Assembly (NCBI RefSeq): GCF_001757105.1
Contig: NZ_MDHN01000016.1
Span: forward strand, 1 to 43,092
DNA: 43,092 nucleotides
Origin: Alteromonas confluentis
GTDB lineage: Bacteria > Pseudomonadota > Gammaproteobacteria > Enterobacterales > Alteromonadaceae
Reading direction: 5' to 3'
Below the pieces are notes generated by a model, which saw only the letters and a list, made by a program, of their open reading frames with translations, did not search any database and was not told where the DNA came from. Each line of letters opens with the position of its first letter. The first letter of the stretch is position 1. The position numbers and the translations under genes are program-made. Positions 7,760 to 17,353 of this stretch are shown here, one piece after another.

Positions 7760-7787
7760 TTTCAACAGCTAAAAAAATGGGCGCAGC

Positions 7788-8507
7788 ATGGGTCAATACA
7801 AAAATCAGGAAGAAGCAGAAGCGGCTGGCGTATACGTCAGCAAAGTTCGCAGCTTCGTAAAACGGGAAGGCAGATTAACGAACGGTCAGGCGAAAGCGCT
7901 TGAATCCTTCTGGCCAACCATGGGGGTAGATTTTCAGGAAAACTTACTCTCTTTTACTGAATTGTTTGGCAATGACAACCCGGTTGTGTTGGAAATTGGT
8001 TTCGGAATGGGCAAATCTCTGGTAGAAATGGCAGAGAACGACCCAAACACCAACTTTATTGGTATTGAAGTTCATCGCCCTGGCGTGGGCGCTTGTTTGT
8101 CTGAAGCTGGAGAACGCGGCCTGACAAACTTACGTGTCATGGAGTACGACGCGGTAGAAGTTTTCAAGAAAATGATTCCCGACGGCAGTCTTGCCCGGGT
8201 TCAACTCTACTTTCCTGATCCATGGCACAAAAAACGTCATCATAAACGTCGTATAGTACAGCCTGAATTTGTACAGATGGTACGTGAGAAGCTAGCTATT
8301 GGCGGTAAATTTCATATGGCAACCGACTGGGAACAATATGCAGAGCACATGGCTGAAGTCATGAATGCGGCCCCAGGGTATAAAAATACCGCCACCGACG
8401 GCGATTATGTGCCGCGCCCGGACTATCGTCCTATTACGAAATTTGAAGTACGTGGTCAGAAGCTGGGCCACGGCGTTTGGGACCTGATTTACCAGCGCAC
8501 AAATTAA
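7788..8507 (+). CDS. trmB: tRNA (guanine-N7-)-methyltransferase TrmB
   Basis: A 239-residue class I SAM methyltransferase of normal TrmB length. It forms m7G46 in the variable loop of many tRNAs. The SAM-binding motif is [11 protein letters not shown], the acidic end of the next strand is in [10 protein letters not shown], and the family signature [13 protein letters not shown] is complete; the C-terminal [17 protein letters not shown] is also typical. The ATG at 7788 is the only start that gives the usual N-terminus. It is followed after 39 bases by rsmC. Confidence 0.96.
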   Translation: MGQYKNQEEAEAAGVYVSKVRSFVKREGRLTNGQAKALESFWPTMGVDFQENLLSFTELFGNDNPVVLEIGFGMGKSLVEMAENDPNTNFIGIEVHRPGVGACLSEAGERGLTNLRVMEYDAVEVFKKMIPDGSLARVQLYFPDPWHKKRHHKRRIVQPEFVQMVREKLAIGGKFHMATDWEQYAEHMAEVMNAAPGYKNTATDGDYVPRPDYRPITKFEVRGQKLGHGVWDLIYQRTN

Positions 8508-8546
8508 TACAAAACAATAAATAAAATAAACGGAACCTAAAACAAC

Positions 8547-9635
8547 ATGTTGAGCCCGCAAAGCCAGTTATTAGAACGGAACCTTGAGCTTTTTGATACT
8601 GGAAACTGGTTATTCATTAATCCCAGCGATGCCTATTTCGCTGATTTACTCGACAATAAACCAGCCACCTTTTTGCATCAGTATTTCGATATTTTTGCAG
8701 AAAGCGTGCGGGTGATCCCATCCTGCGAATTCGACAGTCGCGATGTAAGCCAACGAGAACATGGGTTTTGTATTGAACAAAAAGCCAGTGGTCATATGCA
8801 CTGGTTCTCACCGTTTATTCCTGCCGAAAAGACGTTTTCAGATATTCTGATATTTATGCCCAAGTCGAAGCCGCACACACAAATGCTGCTGGCAATGGCC
8901 CATAGCGCTTTATCTGAAGGTGGCAGAATTCACATTGTCGGTGAAAACAAAGGCGGCATAAAAAGCGTTGCCAAACTCACCGACAAAATTGGCCCTAACC
9001 AAAAAATCGACTCTGCCCGCCATTGCAGCTTGGTTACCGTAATGCCAGAAACCACAGGCCCGGCTTTTTCTCCGGCAGACTGGCTCACCGAATCAGAGTA
9101 CGAAGTGGACGAACTTACCTGGGAAGTAGTGTCGTTACCGGGTGTGTTCAGCCACGGCGAGCTTGATGAAGGTACTCGCATGTTGCTGAAAAAAGGCTCT
9201 GACCGTTTACGTGGCAGGGTACTGGATTTCGCGTGCGGTGCGGGCGTCATTGGGGCTTATCTACTCAAGCGCTTCCCTCACCTCGATATGCAACTGCTGG
9301 ATGTGAGCGCCCTGGCCATCTATTGCGCCGCGCGTACCTTAAACGCTAACCAGCAGTCTGCTTGTTTGTTGGCCGCAAACGGCCTGCATGGCATCGAGCG
9401 TAACTTTTCGCACATTGTTACTAATCCGCCTTTCCACACGGGCGTAAAAACCGATTACACCATTACCCGCAGATTTATTGAAGACAGTAAGCAGCGTCTT
9501 GCCTCTGGTGGCACTCTGCAAATGGTGGCAAATCGATTCTTGCCCTACCCTGGCTTGCTAGGCGATGTGTTCCCTCAAACGCACACCGTGGCGCAGGATA
9601 CCCGCTTTTCCCTGTACATGAGCACAACAGGTTAG
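8547..9635 (+). CDS. rsmC: 16S rRNA m2G1207 methyltransferase RsmC
   Basis: A 362-residue protein with the duplicated methyltransferase architecture of RsmC: a degenerate N-terminal domain (about 1-160) and a C-terminal catalytic domain with the SAM loop LDFACGAGVIGAYL and the NPPFHTG active-site motif that flips the target guanine. RsmC methylates G1207 of 16S rRNA in the 30S subunit. It follows trmB on the same strand, so two RNA methyltransferases are probably co-transcribed. Confidence 0.93.
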   Translation: MLSPQSQLLERNLELFDTGNWLFINPSDAYFADLLDNKPATFLHQYFDIFAESVRVIPSCEFDSRDVSQREHGFCIEQKASGHMHWFSPFIPAEKTFSDILIFMPKSKPHTQMLLAMAHSALSEGGRIHIVGENKGGIKSVAKLTDKIGPNQKIDSARHCSLVTVMPETTGPAFSPADWLTESEYEVDELTWEVVSLPGVFSHGELDEGTRMLLKKGSDRLRGRVLDFACGAGVIGAYLLKRFPHLDMQLLDVSALAIYCAARTLNANQQSACLLAANGLHGIERNFSHIVTNPPFHTGVKTDYTITRRFIEDSKQRLASGGTLQMVANRFLPYPGLLGDVFPQTHTVAQDTRFSLYMSTTG

Positions 9636-9742
9636 GCAGATTTAATTCTGTGTGATAACGTTTAGTTGAATATAACCGGTGTCACACTTACATAGCATGT
9701 GTACAAAACGCACCGTGGCTTTGGGTTGTTTGGAGACTTGCC

Positions 9743-11170
9743 GTGAATATTGTTTTCGCCATTTCGGAAGTAGAAGATTTAGTTAAAACAGGCGGTCTCG
9801 CCGACGTTGGAAAAGCACTGCCACTGGCGCTTAAGAAAGCTGGTGAACAGGTCAGCATCGTGATGCCGTATTACAAAGCCATTGCTGAGCAGTACAAGCT
9901 TGCTGACGCCTGCGCCCAGCAAACGCTGTTTACAGAAGGCAAGGTTTACCACTACAACATTAAGCAATTGTCCTGGAATGACATTGACGTTTATTTCATA
10001 GATTACCCTGAATACTTCGACCGTGAAGGCCTGTACACCAGCACTTATGAAGCTTACGCTGATAATTCCGAACGCTTCAGTTTCTTTTGCGGTGCGGCAC
10101 TCAATGCTTTGCAAGCACTGAGTATTCAGCCCGATGTCATTCATTGCCACGACTGGCACACGGCAATGCTGCCATTCCTGCTTCACAATGATCATTCTGG
10201 TTTTTTCAACACCACTAAAACCGTTTTCACTATTCACAATGCGGCTTTTCAGGGCGTAACCAAGTTAGACGATATTCCTTACTTACGCCATCACCCTGCT
10301 ATTGCCTCACAAGTGCATGGTGGCTATATCAATATGCTGCAGTCGGGTATCGAGTTCGCCACTAAAATTACTACGGTGAGCCCGAATTACGCCGAGGAAC
10401 TGCTTACCGATTTAGGTTCGCACGGGCTACACGACCGGTTAGTTACCCGCCAGCAAGATTTAAGCGGCATTCTAAACGGATGTGATTATGGCCAGTGGAA
10501 TCCGCAAGACGACGAATACCTTCCCAAAAATTACTCAGCCGACACCTTGCACGACAAGAAAATGTGTAAGCTGGCGCTACAGGAAATCAGTCATCTGCCG
10601 CTTAATGCAGACGTGCCGCTACTCGGCATGGTTTGCCGCCTGACAGACCAAAAAGGATTCGGCTACTTAGTACCTATTCTTCAGGAACTCATGCACCACA
10701 ATGTGCAGCTCGTTATTGTAGGCACCGGCGATCCGAAGGTGTGTATGGATTTGGATGAATTTGCCCAAAACCATGCTTCCCAGTTTGCTTTCATCAATGG
10801 CTTTAGTGTTCATCATGCGCACCTGGTTGAAGCTGGCGCAGACTTTTTCCTGATGCCTTCTCAATTCGAGCCATGTGGACTGAATCAGATGTACAGTCTG
10901 GCTTATGGCACATTGCCTATTGTTCGTGCTGTGGGAGGCTTAAAAGATACGGTAGTCGACACGAATCAAGACAAAGACAATGCCACAGGTTTTGTGTTTA
11001 ATGCGCCGAGCCCAGCGGCACTGCTAAGCTGTATCCGTCGCGCTTTATTATTCTATTATGAGCACCCGGTGAAGTTCCGTGAGATGCAAATTCGCGGCAT
11101 GAATACCCGTTTCACTTGGGAAACGGCCGCGGAATCCTATCGCGCTCTTTATGCCTCAATGAGCCATTAG
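9743..11170 (+). CDS. glgA: Glycogen synthase GlgA
   Basis: A 475-residue GT5 glycogen synthase that transfers glucose from ADP-glucose to growing glucan. The N-terminal nucleotide-sugar motif KTGGLADVGKALP lies at about 15-27, HCHDWHTAMLPF is the family's central motif, and the C-terminal GT-B half has MPSQFEPCGLNQMYSLAYGT with the conserved catalytic Glu. It starts with GTG at 9743 behind TGGAG. No glgB, glgC or glgP lies within the window, so glgA is on its own here. Confidence 0.96.
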   Translation: MNIVFAISEVEDLVKTGGLADVGKALPLALKKAGEQVSIVMPYYKAIAEQYKLADACAQQTLFTEGKVYHYNIKQLSWNDIDVYFIDYPEYFDREGLYTSTYEAYADNSERFSFFCGAALNALQALSIQPDVIHCHDWHTAMLPFLLHNDHSGFFNTTKTVFTIHNAAFQGVTKLDDIPYLRHHPAIASQVHGGYINMLQSGIEFATKITTVSPNYAEELLTDLGSHGLHDRLVTRQQDLSGILNGCDYGQWNPQDDEYLPKNYSADTLHDKKMCKLALQEISHLPLNADVPLLGMVCRLTDQKGFGYLVPILQELMHHNVQLVIVGTGDPKVCMDLDEFAQNHASQFAFINGFSVHHAHLVEAGADFFLMPSQFEPCGLNQMYSLAYGTLPIVRAVGGLKDTVVDTNQDKDNATGFVFNAPSPAALLSCIRRALLFYYEHPVKFREMQIRGMNTRFTWETAAESYRALYASMSH

Positions 11171-11260
11171 AAAAAGATAAATAATCATCCCGCTTTATTT
11201 TTGCGCCTCTTTCAGCCATATTTAGCGTAAGAGTGCGCAAATTATAATCATTCATAACAA

Positions 11261-12922
11261 ATGTCACAGCCAACCGTGCAGCTATCGATAAGAAGCCTTT
11301 TTCTCTGGGTTGTGATGGCCATTGCCACCTTGTCACTCATCGTGTCTGCGGGGCTCACCAGTTACAACCAAATAAAACATTACCGCGAAACCTTGCGCAA
11401 CGACGTGGTGATTTTCGCCGACCTGCTAGGCGCTATCTATGGCGATATGATAATTAGCGGTTTGAGTGACCACGAAGAAGAACAGCTTGATGGTCATCTT
11501 AGCAAGCTCGCAGCATCGCCCGATCTGATTAACCTTAGGATTTATGAACAAGATGAAGCTGGCGATCTTAATCCGCTTGCCAGTTATACCCGCGAGGGTG
11601 ACTTTCCAGCAACGCCGAAACAAACTTCCATCGGCCAATATTTCGAGCCTGTGATGACTGCAGATGCCATCGAAATTGCCCGGGCGATTGAGAATCAACA
11701 AGGCAGAACGGCTGGCTACGTCTATATCAAATTTTCCACACAGCGCTTGAACCGGGAAATTGAACAAGCCATTTTTACCACGGTAGCCGTTATTATCGTG
11801 ATCCTGGCGTTGTGTTTAATAGTTTCGCTGCGCATGCAGAAGCTGATCACCCAGCCTATAGAACGACTTGGTGACTTTCTCAGTAACACATCTCGCCAAC
11901 GAGACTACAGCGCCCGGGCCGAACCCACCAATATTCGTGAAATTGCAGACCTTTCTGTATCGATTAATGTCATGCTGAGCCGGGTGCAGGAATATGTACA
12001 AAAACAACGGATGGCAGAAGAGCAACATCGTAAGCTAAATGCGAGTCTGGAAGACATGGTAAGTCAGCGTACTTTGGCCCTCAAAGAGGCAAACCGCGAA
12101 CTTATCCAGACGCTGGAAAAATTACACCAGTTTCAACGCCAAATTGTGCAGAACGAAAAGATGGCATCGTTGGGCGATATGGTTGCCGGGGTGGCCCACG
12201 AAGTTAACACGCCAATAGGTCTTGGGGTAACTGCATCAACCATGATGTTGGACCGATTAGCAATAATTCAAAAAGAATTCGAGAGTAAAACATTAAAAGC
12301 CAGTACAATGGCTCGGTTTCTGACCGAAAGTCAGGAAAATCTGAATATTATTTACCGTAACCTGAATCGCGCAGCCGAGCTGATTTCCAGTTTTAAACAG
12401 GTGGCTGTAGATCAATCATCAGAAAATGACCGTATTTTTTGCTTTTCCCAACTGGTCAATGAGATACTTTTATCTCTGCGGCCCCGGCTAAAGCAAGTCG
12501 AGCATGATATCCGGGTAGATTGCGATCCTGCACTGGTTATTAAAACCAAAGCAGGGCCAATCAACCAAATCCTGATCAATCTAATCATGAATTCAGTTAT
12601 TCATGGTTTTGAAGACATGGATCACGGCGAAATAAACATCATTGCAGAAATGATGACGCCGACAAAAATGAAACTAATTTACAAAGATAACGGAAAAGGG
12701 ATCTCCAACGACATCCGCAAACGTATCTTTGACCCGTTTGTTACAACAAAACGAGGGCAAGGTGGCTCCGGTCTGGGAATGCATCTGGTGTATAACCTGG
12801 TGACTCAGGCATTAAACGGCACCATCACAATTACCAGTGAAGAAGGCAACGGCGTGGAATTTCTTATCATTTTCCCTGTCGAAAGCTCTGAAAGTGGAAA
12901 ATTACCGTTAAAAGGTGAATAA
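11261..12922 (+). CDS. Membrane sensor histidine kinase
   Basis: A 553-residue kinase: TM helix 1 (about 13-32), a periplasmic sensor of about 135 residues without a recognisable fold, TM helix 2 (about 171-190), HAMP (191-245), coiled coil (250-295), dimerisation domain with the phospho-acceptor His313 (GVAHEVNTPIG), and a HATPase domain with N box NLIMNSVIHGF, DNGKGI, FDPFVTTKRGQ and GSGLGM. There is no receiver or Hpt domain, so it is not ArcB or ArcS. It lies 132 bases upstream of arcA on the same strand, but partnership with ArcA is only inferred from position. Confidence 0.92.
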   Translation: MSQPTVQLSIRSLFLWVVMAIATLSLIVSAGLTSYNQIKHYRETLRNDVVIFADLLGAIYGDMIISGLSDHEEEQLDGHLSKLAASPDLINLRIYEQDEAGDLNPLASYTREGDFPATPKQTSIGQYFEPVMTADAIEIARAIENQQGRTAGYVYIKFSTQRLNREIEQAIFTTVAVIIVILALCLIVSLRMQKLITQPIERLGDFLSNTSRQRDYSARAEPTNIREIADLSVSINVMLSRVQEYVQKQRMAEEQHRKLNASLEDMVSQRTLALKEANRELIQTLEKLHQFQRQIVQNEKMASLGDMVAGVAHEVNTPIGLGVTASTMMLDRLAIIQKEFESKTLKASTMARFLTESQENLNIIYRNLNRAAELISSFKQVAVDQSSENDRIFCFSQLVNEILLSLRPRLKQVEHDIRVDCDPALVIKTKAGPINQILINLIMNSVIHGFEDMDHGEINIIAEMMTPTKMKLIYKDNGKGISNDIRKRIFDPFVTTKRGQGGSGLGMHLVYNLVTQALNGTITITSEEGNGVEFLIIFPVESSESGKLPLKGE

Positions 12923-12966
12923 GCCCTTGTAATTTTTGTACGAAAACTTATACCGTAGACAAGTTG

Positions 12967-12998
12967 TCCGATAAGTACTTTTAAAACAGGCTATCGGA
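12967..12998. repeat. 7-bp inverted repeat in the arcA upstream region
   Basis: TCCGATA (12967-12973) and TATCGGA (12992-12998) flank an 18-base AT-rich spacer, 57 bases before the arcA start. No T-run follows, so it does not look like a terminator; it could be an operator. Function unknown. Confidence 0.4.
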
Positions 12999-13054
12999 TA
13001 TTAGAATTTGTCAGAAGAAGCAGCTTAATCGATTGTAGAAGAGTGTAAAACACC

Positions 13055-13762
13055 ATGCATACGCCAAATATTTTAATTGTTGAAGATGAAGTGGTAACCC
13101 GTACCACGCTGAAAAGCTTATTTGAAGCTGAAGGCTACAATGTGTTTGAGGCCGAAAATGGCGATCAAATGCATGACTTTTTTGAAAACCACTCTATCAA
13201 TCTGGTTATTATGGACATTAACCTGCCAGGTAAGAATGGTCTGATCCTGGCGCGTGAAGTTCGCGACCGCAAAAATGTCGGCCTTATCTTCCTGACTGGT
13301 CGTGACAACGATGTAGACCGTATTTTAGGTCTGGAAATCGGTGCCGATGACTACCTGACGAAGCCATTTAACCCACGTGAGTTAACGATTCGTGCTCGTA
13401 ACCTGCTTGCACGTACCACTAACTCTGCTGAAGACGACGACTTACCAAGCCGCGTTAGCTTCAATGGTTGGACGCTGGATGGCGATAGCCGCTCACTGAT
13501 CTCACCAAGCGGTACAGAATTCCGTCTGCCACGCTCCGAGTTCCGTGCATTGCACCTGTTCCTGAGCAACCCAGGCAAAATCCTTACCCGTGAACAACTG
13601 ATCATGGAAATGACTGGCCGTGAACTGCGCCCGAATGACCGTACGGTAGACGTAACCATTCGTCGTATTCGTAAGCACTTCGAGTCTGAGCCAAGCGAAG
13701 AAGAATTGATCGTAACCATCCACGGTGAAGGTTACCGTTTCTGTGGTTCAGTAGACCAATAA
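13055..13762 (+). CDS. arcA: Two-component response regulator ArcA
   Basis: A 235-residue OmpR-family regulator matching ArcA along its length. The receiver has acidic E10/D11, phospho-acceptor Asp54 (VIMDINLPG), Thr81 and Lys103 ([10 protein letters not shown]); the C-terminal winged helix has the [15 protein letters not shown] recognition helix and HGEGYRFCG wing. ArcA controls the switch between aerobic and anaerobic respiration. The codon choice is that of a highly expressed gene. A kinase gene precedes it and a strong terminator follows. Confidence 0.96.
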   Translation: MHTPNILIVEDEVVTRTTLKSLFEAEGYNVFEAENGDQMHDFFENHSINLVIMDINLPGKNGLILAREVRDRKNVGLIFLTGRDNDVDRILGLEIGADDYLTKPFNPRELTIRARNLLARTTNSAEDDDLPSRVSFNGWTLDGDSRSLISPSGTEFRLPRSEFRALHLFLSNPGKILTREQLIMEMTGRELRPNDRTVDVTIRRIRKHFESEPSEEELIVTIHGEGYRFCGSVDQ

Positions 13763-13793
13763 GCACGCTGCTTATCTACTGATAACCACAAGC

Positions 13794-13823
13794 AAAAAAC
13801 GCAGCTTTAACGCTGCGTTTTTT
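13794..13823. terminator. Bidirectional terminator between arcA and pmbA
   Basis: CGCAGC (13800-13805) pairs with GCTGCG (13812-13817) around TTTAAC, flanked by A-run on the left and T-run on the right, so it works in both directions. It serves arcA (plus) and pmbA (minus), whose stop codons both lie close by. Confidence 0.9.
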
Positions 13824-13849
13824 TATGCCTGAAATTTACGAGTGCGGAC

Positions 13850-15181
13850 TTAACTCCCCGCCACTCGCATTTCACCAATCAATACAGAACCGGTTTGTAC
13901 ACCGCCGCGTAACTCGCGCTCAGCGCCGATGGCAGCAATGTTCATGAACATGTCTTTCAAGTTACCGGCAATGGTCACTTCGGCTACCGGATACTGGATA
14001 ATACCGTTTTCGACCCAGAAACCTGCTGCGCCACGGGAGTAGTCGCCGGTTACGGTGTTTACACCCTGCCCCATTAGCTCGGTCACCAATAATCCTGTGC
14101 CCATTTCTTTGAGCATTTCGGCATCAGACTGACCGGTTGTACCGATTATCCAGTTATGAATACCGCCAGCATGGCCGTTAGACTTCACGTCCAGCTTGCG
14201 AGCAGAATAAGTGGTGTACAGGTAGTGTGACAATAAACCATTTTCCACAATGGTCATGTCTTTAGTAGCGACACCTTCAGAGTCGAAGCTGGAGCTGGCC
14301 AGACCGCCTTTCAGGAACGGCTTTTCTTCAATATTCAGCCATTCGGGAAACACCTGCTCACCCAGTTTGTCGAGCAGGAACGATGAACGACGATACAAAC
14401 TACCACCGCTGATAGCACTCACGTAGTGACCAAACAAAGAGCTAGCGACATCGCGGTGCAGCATCACAGGCACTTTACCCGTAGGCAGCTTACGCGCCCC
14501 CAAACGGGCTACAGTGGCTTCGGCAGCCTCACGGCCAACCTCTGCTGCAGATTTCAATAAATGGGCCTGACGGCTCACTGTGTACGCGTAATCGCGTTGC
14601 ATGTCGCCGTCTTGTGCTCCAATCATCATGCAGCTTAGGCTATAGCGGCTGCTCGGGTAGCCAGCGTTGATTCCATGGGTATTACCATAAACCCGCATAC
14701 CCAGATTAGCGTTGTAAGAAGCACCATCAGAATTGGTAATGCGCTCATCGTACTCAAGCGCGGCCTTTTCGGCTTCAATGGCAAGCTCGATACCTTTTTG
14801 CGGGTCTAACTCGATAGGATGATACAGTTCCAGATCCGGAAATTCGGTGGCGATTAAGTCTTCATCAGCCAGGCCGGTGCACGGGTCTTCGCTGGTGTAA
14901 CGGGCAATATCCACCGCTTTTTCTACTGTCAGAGCCAGTGCTTCTTTACTCAGATCAGCGGTTGAGGCGCTACCTTTGTGCTTACCCACGTAAACACTGA
15001 TACCCAGTCCACCGTCATTGTTAAATTCAACATTCTCCACATCGCCCATGCGGGAAGACACAGAAATGCCCTGCACTTTCGACATACTGGCCTCGGCCTG
15101 CGTGGCGCCTTTACTCAGAGCCATGTTCAGCACGTCGTCGACAACGCCCTGGATTTCCGCAATTTGCTTTTCTATTTGCAT
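13850..15181 (-). CDS. pmbA: PmbA/TldE metalloprotease subunit
   Basis: A 443-residue PmbA (TldE), the partner of TldD in a cytoplasmic heterodimeric protease that trims microcin B17 precursor and helps degrade CcdA. The family's N-terminal GISVYVGKHKGSAST region and C-terminal GVNTVTGDYSRGAAGFWVENG are clear; like other PmbA proteins it lacks the HExxxH zinc motif, which TldD supplies. It is divergent from yjgA/darP, with tldD about 0.7 kb away, an arrangement common in gammaproteobacteria. Confidence 0.95.
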   Translation of the reverse strand: MQIEKQIAEIQGVVDDVLNMALSKGATQAEASMSKVQGISVSSRMGDVENVEFNNDGGLGISVYVGKHKGSASTADLSKEALALTVEKAVDIARYTSEDPCTGLADEDLIATEFPDLELYHPIELDPQKGIELAIEAEKAALEYDERITNSDGASYNANLGMRVYGNTHGINAGYPSSRYSLSCMMIGAQDGDMQRDYAYTVSRQAHLLKSAAEVGREAAEATVARLGARKLPTGKVPVMLHRDVASSLFGHYVSAISGGSLYRRSSFLLDKLGEQVFPEWLNIEEKPFLKGGLASSSFDSEGVATKDMTIVENGLLSHYLYTTYSARKLDVKSNGHAGGIHNWIIGTTGQSDAEMLKEMGTGLLVTELMGQGVNTVTGDYSRGAAGFWVENGIIQYPVAEVTIAGNLKDMFMNIAAIGAERELRGGVQTGSVLIGEMRVAGS

Positions 15182-15252
15182 AGTGAGTTTCGCTATTTCC
15201 GTCTGTATGTCACAATACTCGAATACTGCAGTGTAACATTTATGAGTGCCAA

Positions 15253-15804
15253 ATGAGCGATAACAAGCATCATTCTGACGAAGAAAACTATTTTGACGAT
15301 GGTCAGCCTGAAGACGGCTCCGAAATTGTCAGTAAATCTGAACTGAAACGCCAGTCTGAAGAGCTTCAGAAGCTAGGCGAAGACTTGGTGAATCTGTCTG
15401 CCGCCCACCTGGCGACCATTCCAATGGATGAAGAGTTGGAAGATTCGGTCATGCTGGCGCGGAATATCAACCGCAAGAAAGATGGCTTCCGCCGACAGCT
15501 TCAGTTTATCGGTAAATTAATGCGTAGCCGTGATGTGTCAGACATCGAAGCAGCCATGGCCCGGTTAACCCACCAGCACCAGGCGCAGAATGCGGCCTTC
15601 CACGCGCTGGAAAAAGCCCGTGAAGACGTTATCAATCATGGTGATGACGGTATTCAGCGCTTAATGGAAGAATATCCGCAGCTCGATCGCCAAAAGCTAC
15701 GCCAGTTCCACCGCCAGATTAAAAAAGAGCGTGAAAAGAACGGGCCTCCAAAAGCATTCCGCGAACTGTTTCAATATCTGAAAGAAATGATTCACGAAGA
15801 GTAG
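15253..15804 (+). CDS. darP: Ribosome-associated protein YjgA/DarP
   Basis: A 183-residue protein of the DUF615/YjgA family: acidic N-terminus (EENYFDDGQPEDGSE), then helical segments with KSELKRQSEELQKLGEDLV, LARNINRKKDGFRRQLQF and a C-terminal FRELFQYLKEMI. DarP binds late 50S assembly intermediates and helps finish the large subunit. It shares its promoter region with the divergent pmbA, as in many relatives. Confidence 0.93.
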   Translation: MSDNKHHSDEENYFDDGQPEDGSEIVSKSELKRQSEELQKLGEDLVNLSAAHLATIPMDEELEDSVMLARNINRKKDGFRRQLQFIGKLMRSRDVSDIEAAMARLTHQHQAQNAAFHALEKAREDVINHGDDGIQRLMEEYPQLDRQKLRQFHRQIKKEREKNGPPKAFRELFQYLKEMIHEE

Positions 15805-15860
15805 GCGCTTTAGTTAAAGTGCTGTTCTAACAATTCGGTACTAAAAACCCGTACAAACAA

Positions 15861-15890
15861 AAACGGCGCGATAGCAATATCGCGCCGTTT
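15861..15890. terminator. Bidirectional terminator between darP and tldD
   Basis: A perfect 13-bp stem (15861-15873 with 15878-15890) around GCAA, GC-rich in the middle and ending in A-run and T-run. It lies between the convergent darP and tldD genes. Confidence 0.92.
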
Positions 15891-15910
15891 GTTTATCTGT
15901 TAACAGGTAC

Positions 15911-17353
15911 TTACGCTGTACCGCCCACGGTGAGTTCATCTACCTTAAGTGTTGGCTGACCAACCCCTACTGGTACTGACTGGCCGTCTTTACCGCATAC
16001 GCCTACGCCGCGATCGAGTGCTACGTCGTTACCAATCATGGAAATCTTTTGCATAACTTCCGGGCCGTTGCCAATCAGCGTGGCGCCTTTTACCGGTGCA
16101 GTGATTTTGCCGTTCTCAATGAGGTAAGCTTCCGCGCTGGAGAACACGAACTTTCCCGAGGTGATGTCTACCTGACCACCGGCGAAGTTAGGCGCATAAA
16201 TGCCTTTATCGATTGTTGCGATAATTTCCTGTGGATCATACTGGCCACCCAACATATAGGTATTGGTCATGCGGGGCATAGGCAAGTGTGCGAAGGATTC
16301 ACGGCGACCGTTACCCGTTGGCGCAACACCCATCAAGCGTGCATTCATTTTGTCCTGCATGTAGCCTTTGAGGATGCCATCTTCAATCAATACATTGTGC
16401 TGCGTCGGCGTGCCTTCGTCGTCTACCGACAGAGAACCACGGCGGTCGGCCATGGTGCCATCGTCCACCACTGTAACCCCTTTTGCTGCCACGCGCTCAC
16501 CGATGCGACCACTGAAGGTAGACGCACCTTTGCGGTTAAAATCACCTTCTAAACCGTGGCCAACCGCTTCATGCAGCAGTACGCCAGGCCAGCCGTTACC
16601 CAGCACTACCGGCATGGTACCGGCAGGCGAAGCTACGGCTTCCATGTTAACCCGAGCCATGTGAAGGGCTTCGTCAGCCAGCATTTCAAAGTAGGGTCGG
16701 CCGTCTTTGTCTGATTTGAAGAAGTCATAGGAATGACGACCACCGGCTCCGGCACTGCCGCGCTCACGACGATCGCCTTTTTCCATCAACACTGAGCAGT
16801 TCAGGCGCACCAGCGGGCGAATATCTGTCGCCAGCGTGCCGTCTGTGGCAGCTACCAGAATTTCTTCGTATACGCCGCTTAAGCTCACTACTACCTGATT
16901 GATGCCTGGCTCTTTCTCACGAATATAGGCATCTACGGCTTTCAGCAGAGAAATCTTGTCGGCGTCTTGCATGGCTAGCAGCGGGTTATCGTCTTTATAA
17001 CGACTGCTGTACTTGGCACTTTCCAGCGACTTCACCTGATGCTTGCCACCCGTTGGCGCAATGGTGCGCGCGGCCCGGCAGGCATCCAGCAAAGCGTTTT
17101 CGTTGATGTCGTCTGAGTAGGCAAAACCGGTTTTTTCACCGCTGATTGCCCGCACGCCAACACCACGTTCAATGTTGTAACTGCCATCCTTGATAATACC
17201 GTCTTCCAGCACCCAGCTTTCATGCTGACTGGACTGGAAATACAAATCGGCATAGTCGTTGTCGTGGTGATAAATTTCACCTAATGCTTTTTCCAGCGAC
17301 GACAGGTCGAGGCCTGAATCAGTAAGCAAATGGGTTTTTACGTTATTAAACAA
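15911..17353 (-). CDS. tldD: TldD metalloprotease
   Basis: A 480-residue TldD, the catalytic half of the TldD/PmbA protease. The zinc motif HExxxH is at H261, E262 and H266 ([13 protein letters not shown]); a downstream conserved Cys lies in [10 protein letters not shown]. It is the last gene of the operon starting at mreB and overlaps the nitrilase-family gene by 8 bases. A strong terminator lies just beyond. Confidence 0.97.
   Translation of the reverse strand: MFNNVKTHLLTDSGLDLSSLEKALGEIYHHDNDYADLYFQSSQHESWVLEDGIIKDGSYNIERGVGVRAISGEKTGFAYSDDINENALLDACRAARTIAPTGGKHQVKSLESAKYSSRYKDDNPLLAMQDADKISLLKAVDAYIREKEPGINQVVVSLSGVYEEILVAATDGTLATDIRPLVRLNCSVLMEKGDRRERGSAGAGGRHSYDFFKSDKDGRPYFEMLADEALHMARVNMEAVASPAGTMPVVLGNGWPGVLLHEAVGHGLEGDFNRKGASTFSGRIGERVAAKGVTVVDDGTMADRRGSLSVDDEGTPTQHNVLIEDGILKGYMQDKMNARLMGVAPTGNGRRESFAHLPMPRMTNTYMLGGQYDPQEIIATIDKGIYAPNFAGGQVDITSGKFVFSSAEAYLIENGKITAPVKGATLIGNGPEVMQKISMIGNDVALDRGVGVCGKDGQSVPVGVGQPTLKVDELTVGGTA

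Noticed and set aside
9651..9697. A CRP site or regulatory hairpin (GTGTGA...TCACAC) before glgA
   Set aside because: The half-sites are about 30 bases apart, far beyond CRP spacing, and too short for a confident hairpin.
9779..10237. A 152-codon minus-strand ORF inside glgA
   Set aside because: It is the shadow of a well-supported gene with no start signals of its own; the same applies to long antisense frames in tldD, yhdP and mreC.
11261..12922. ArcB or ArcS as the identity of the kinase next to arcA
   Set aside because: It has no receiver or Hpt domain and no PAS domain; only a plain two-TM kinase layout is seen.
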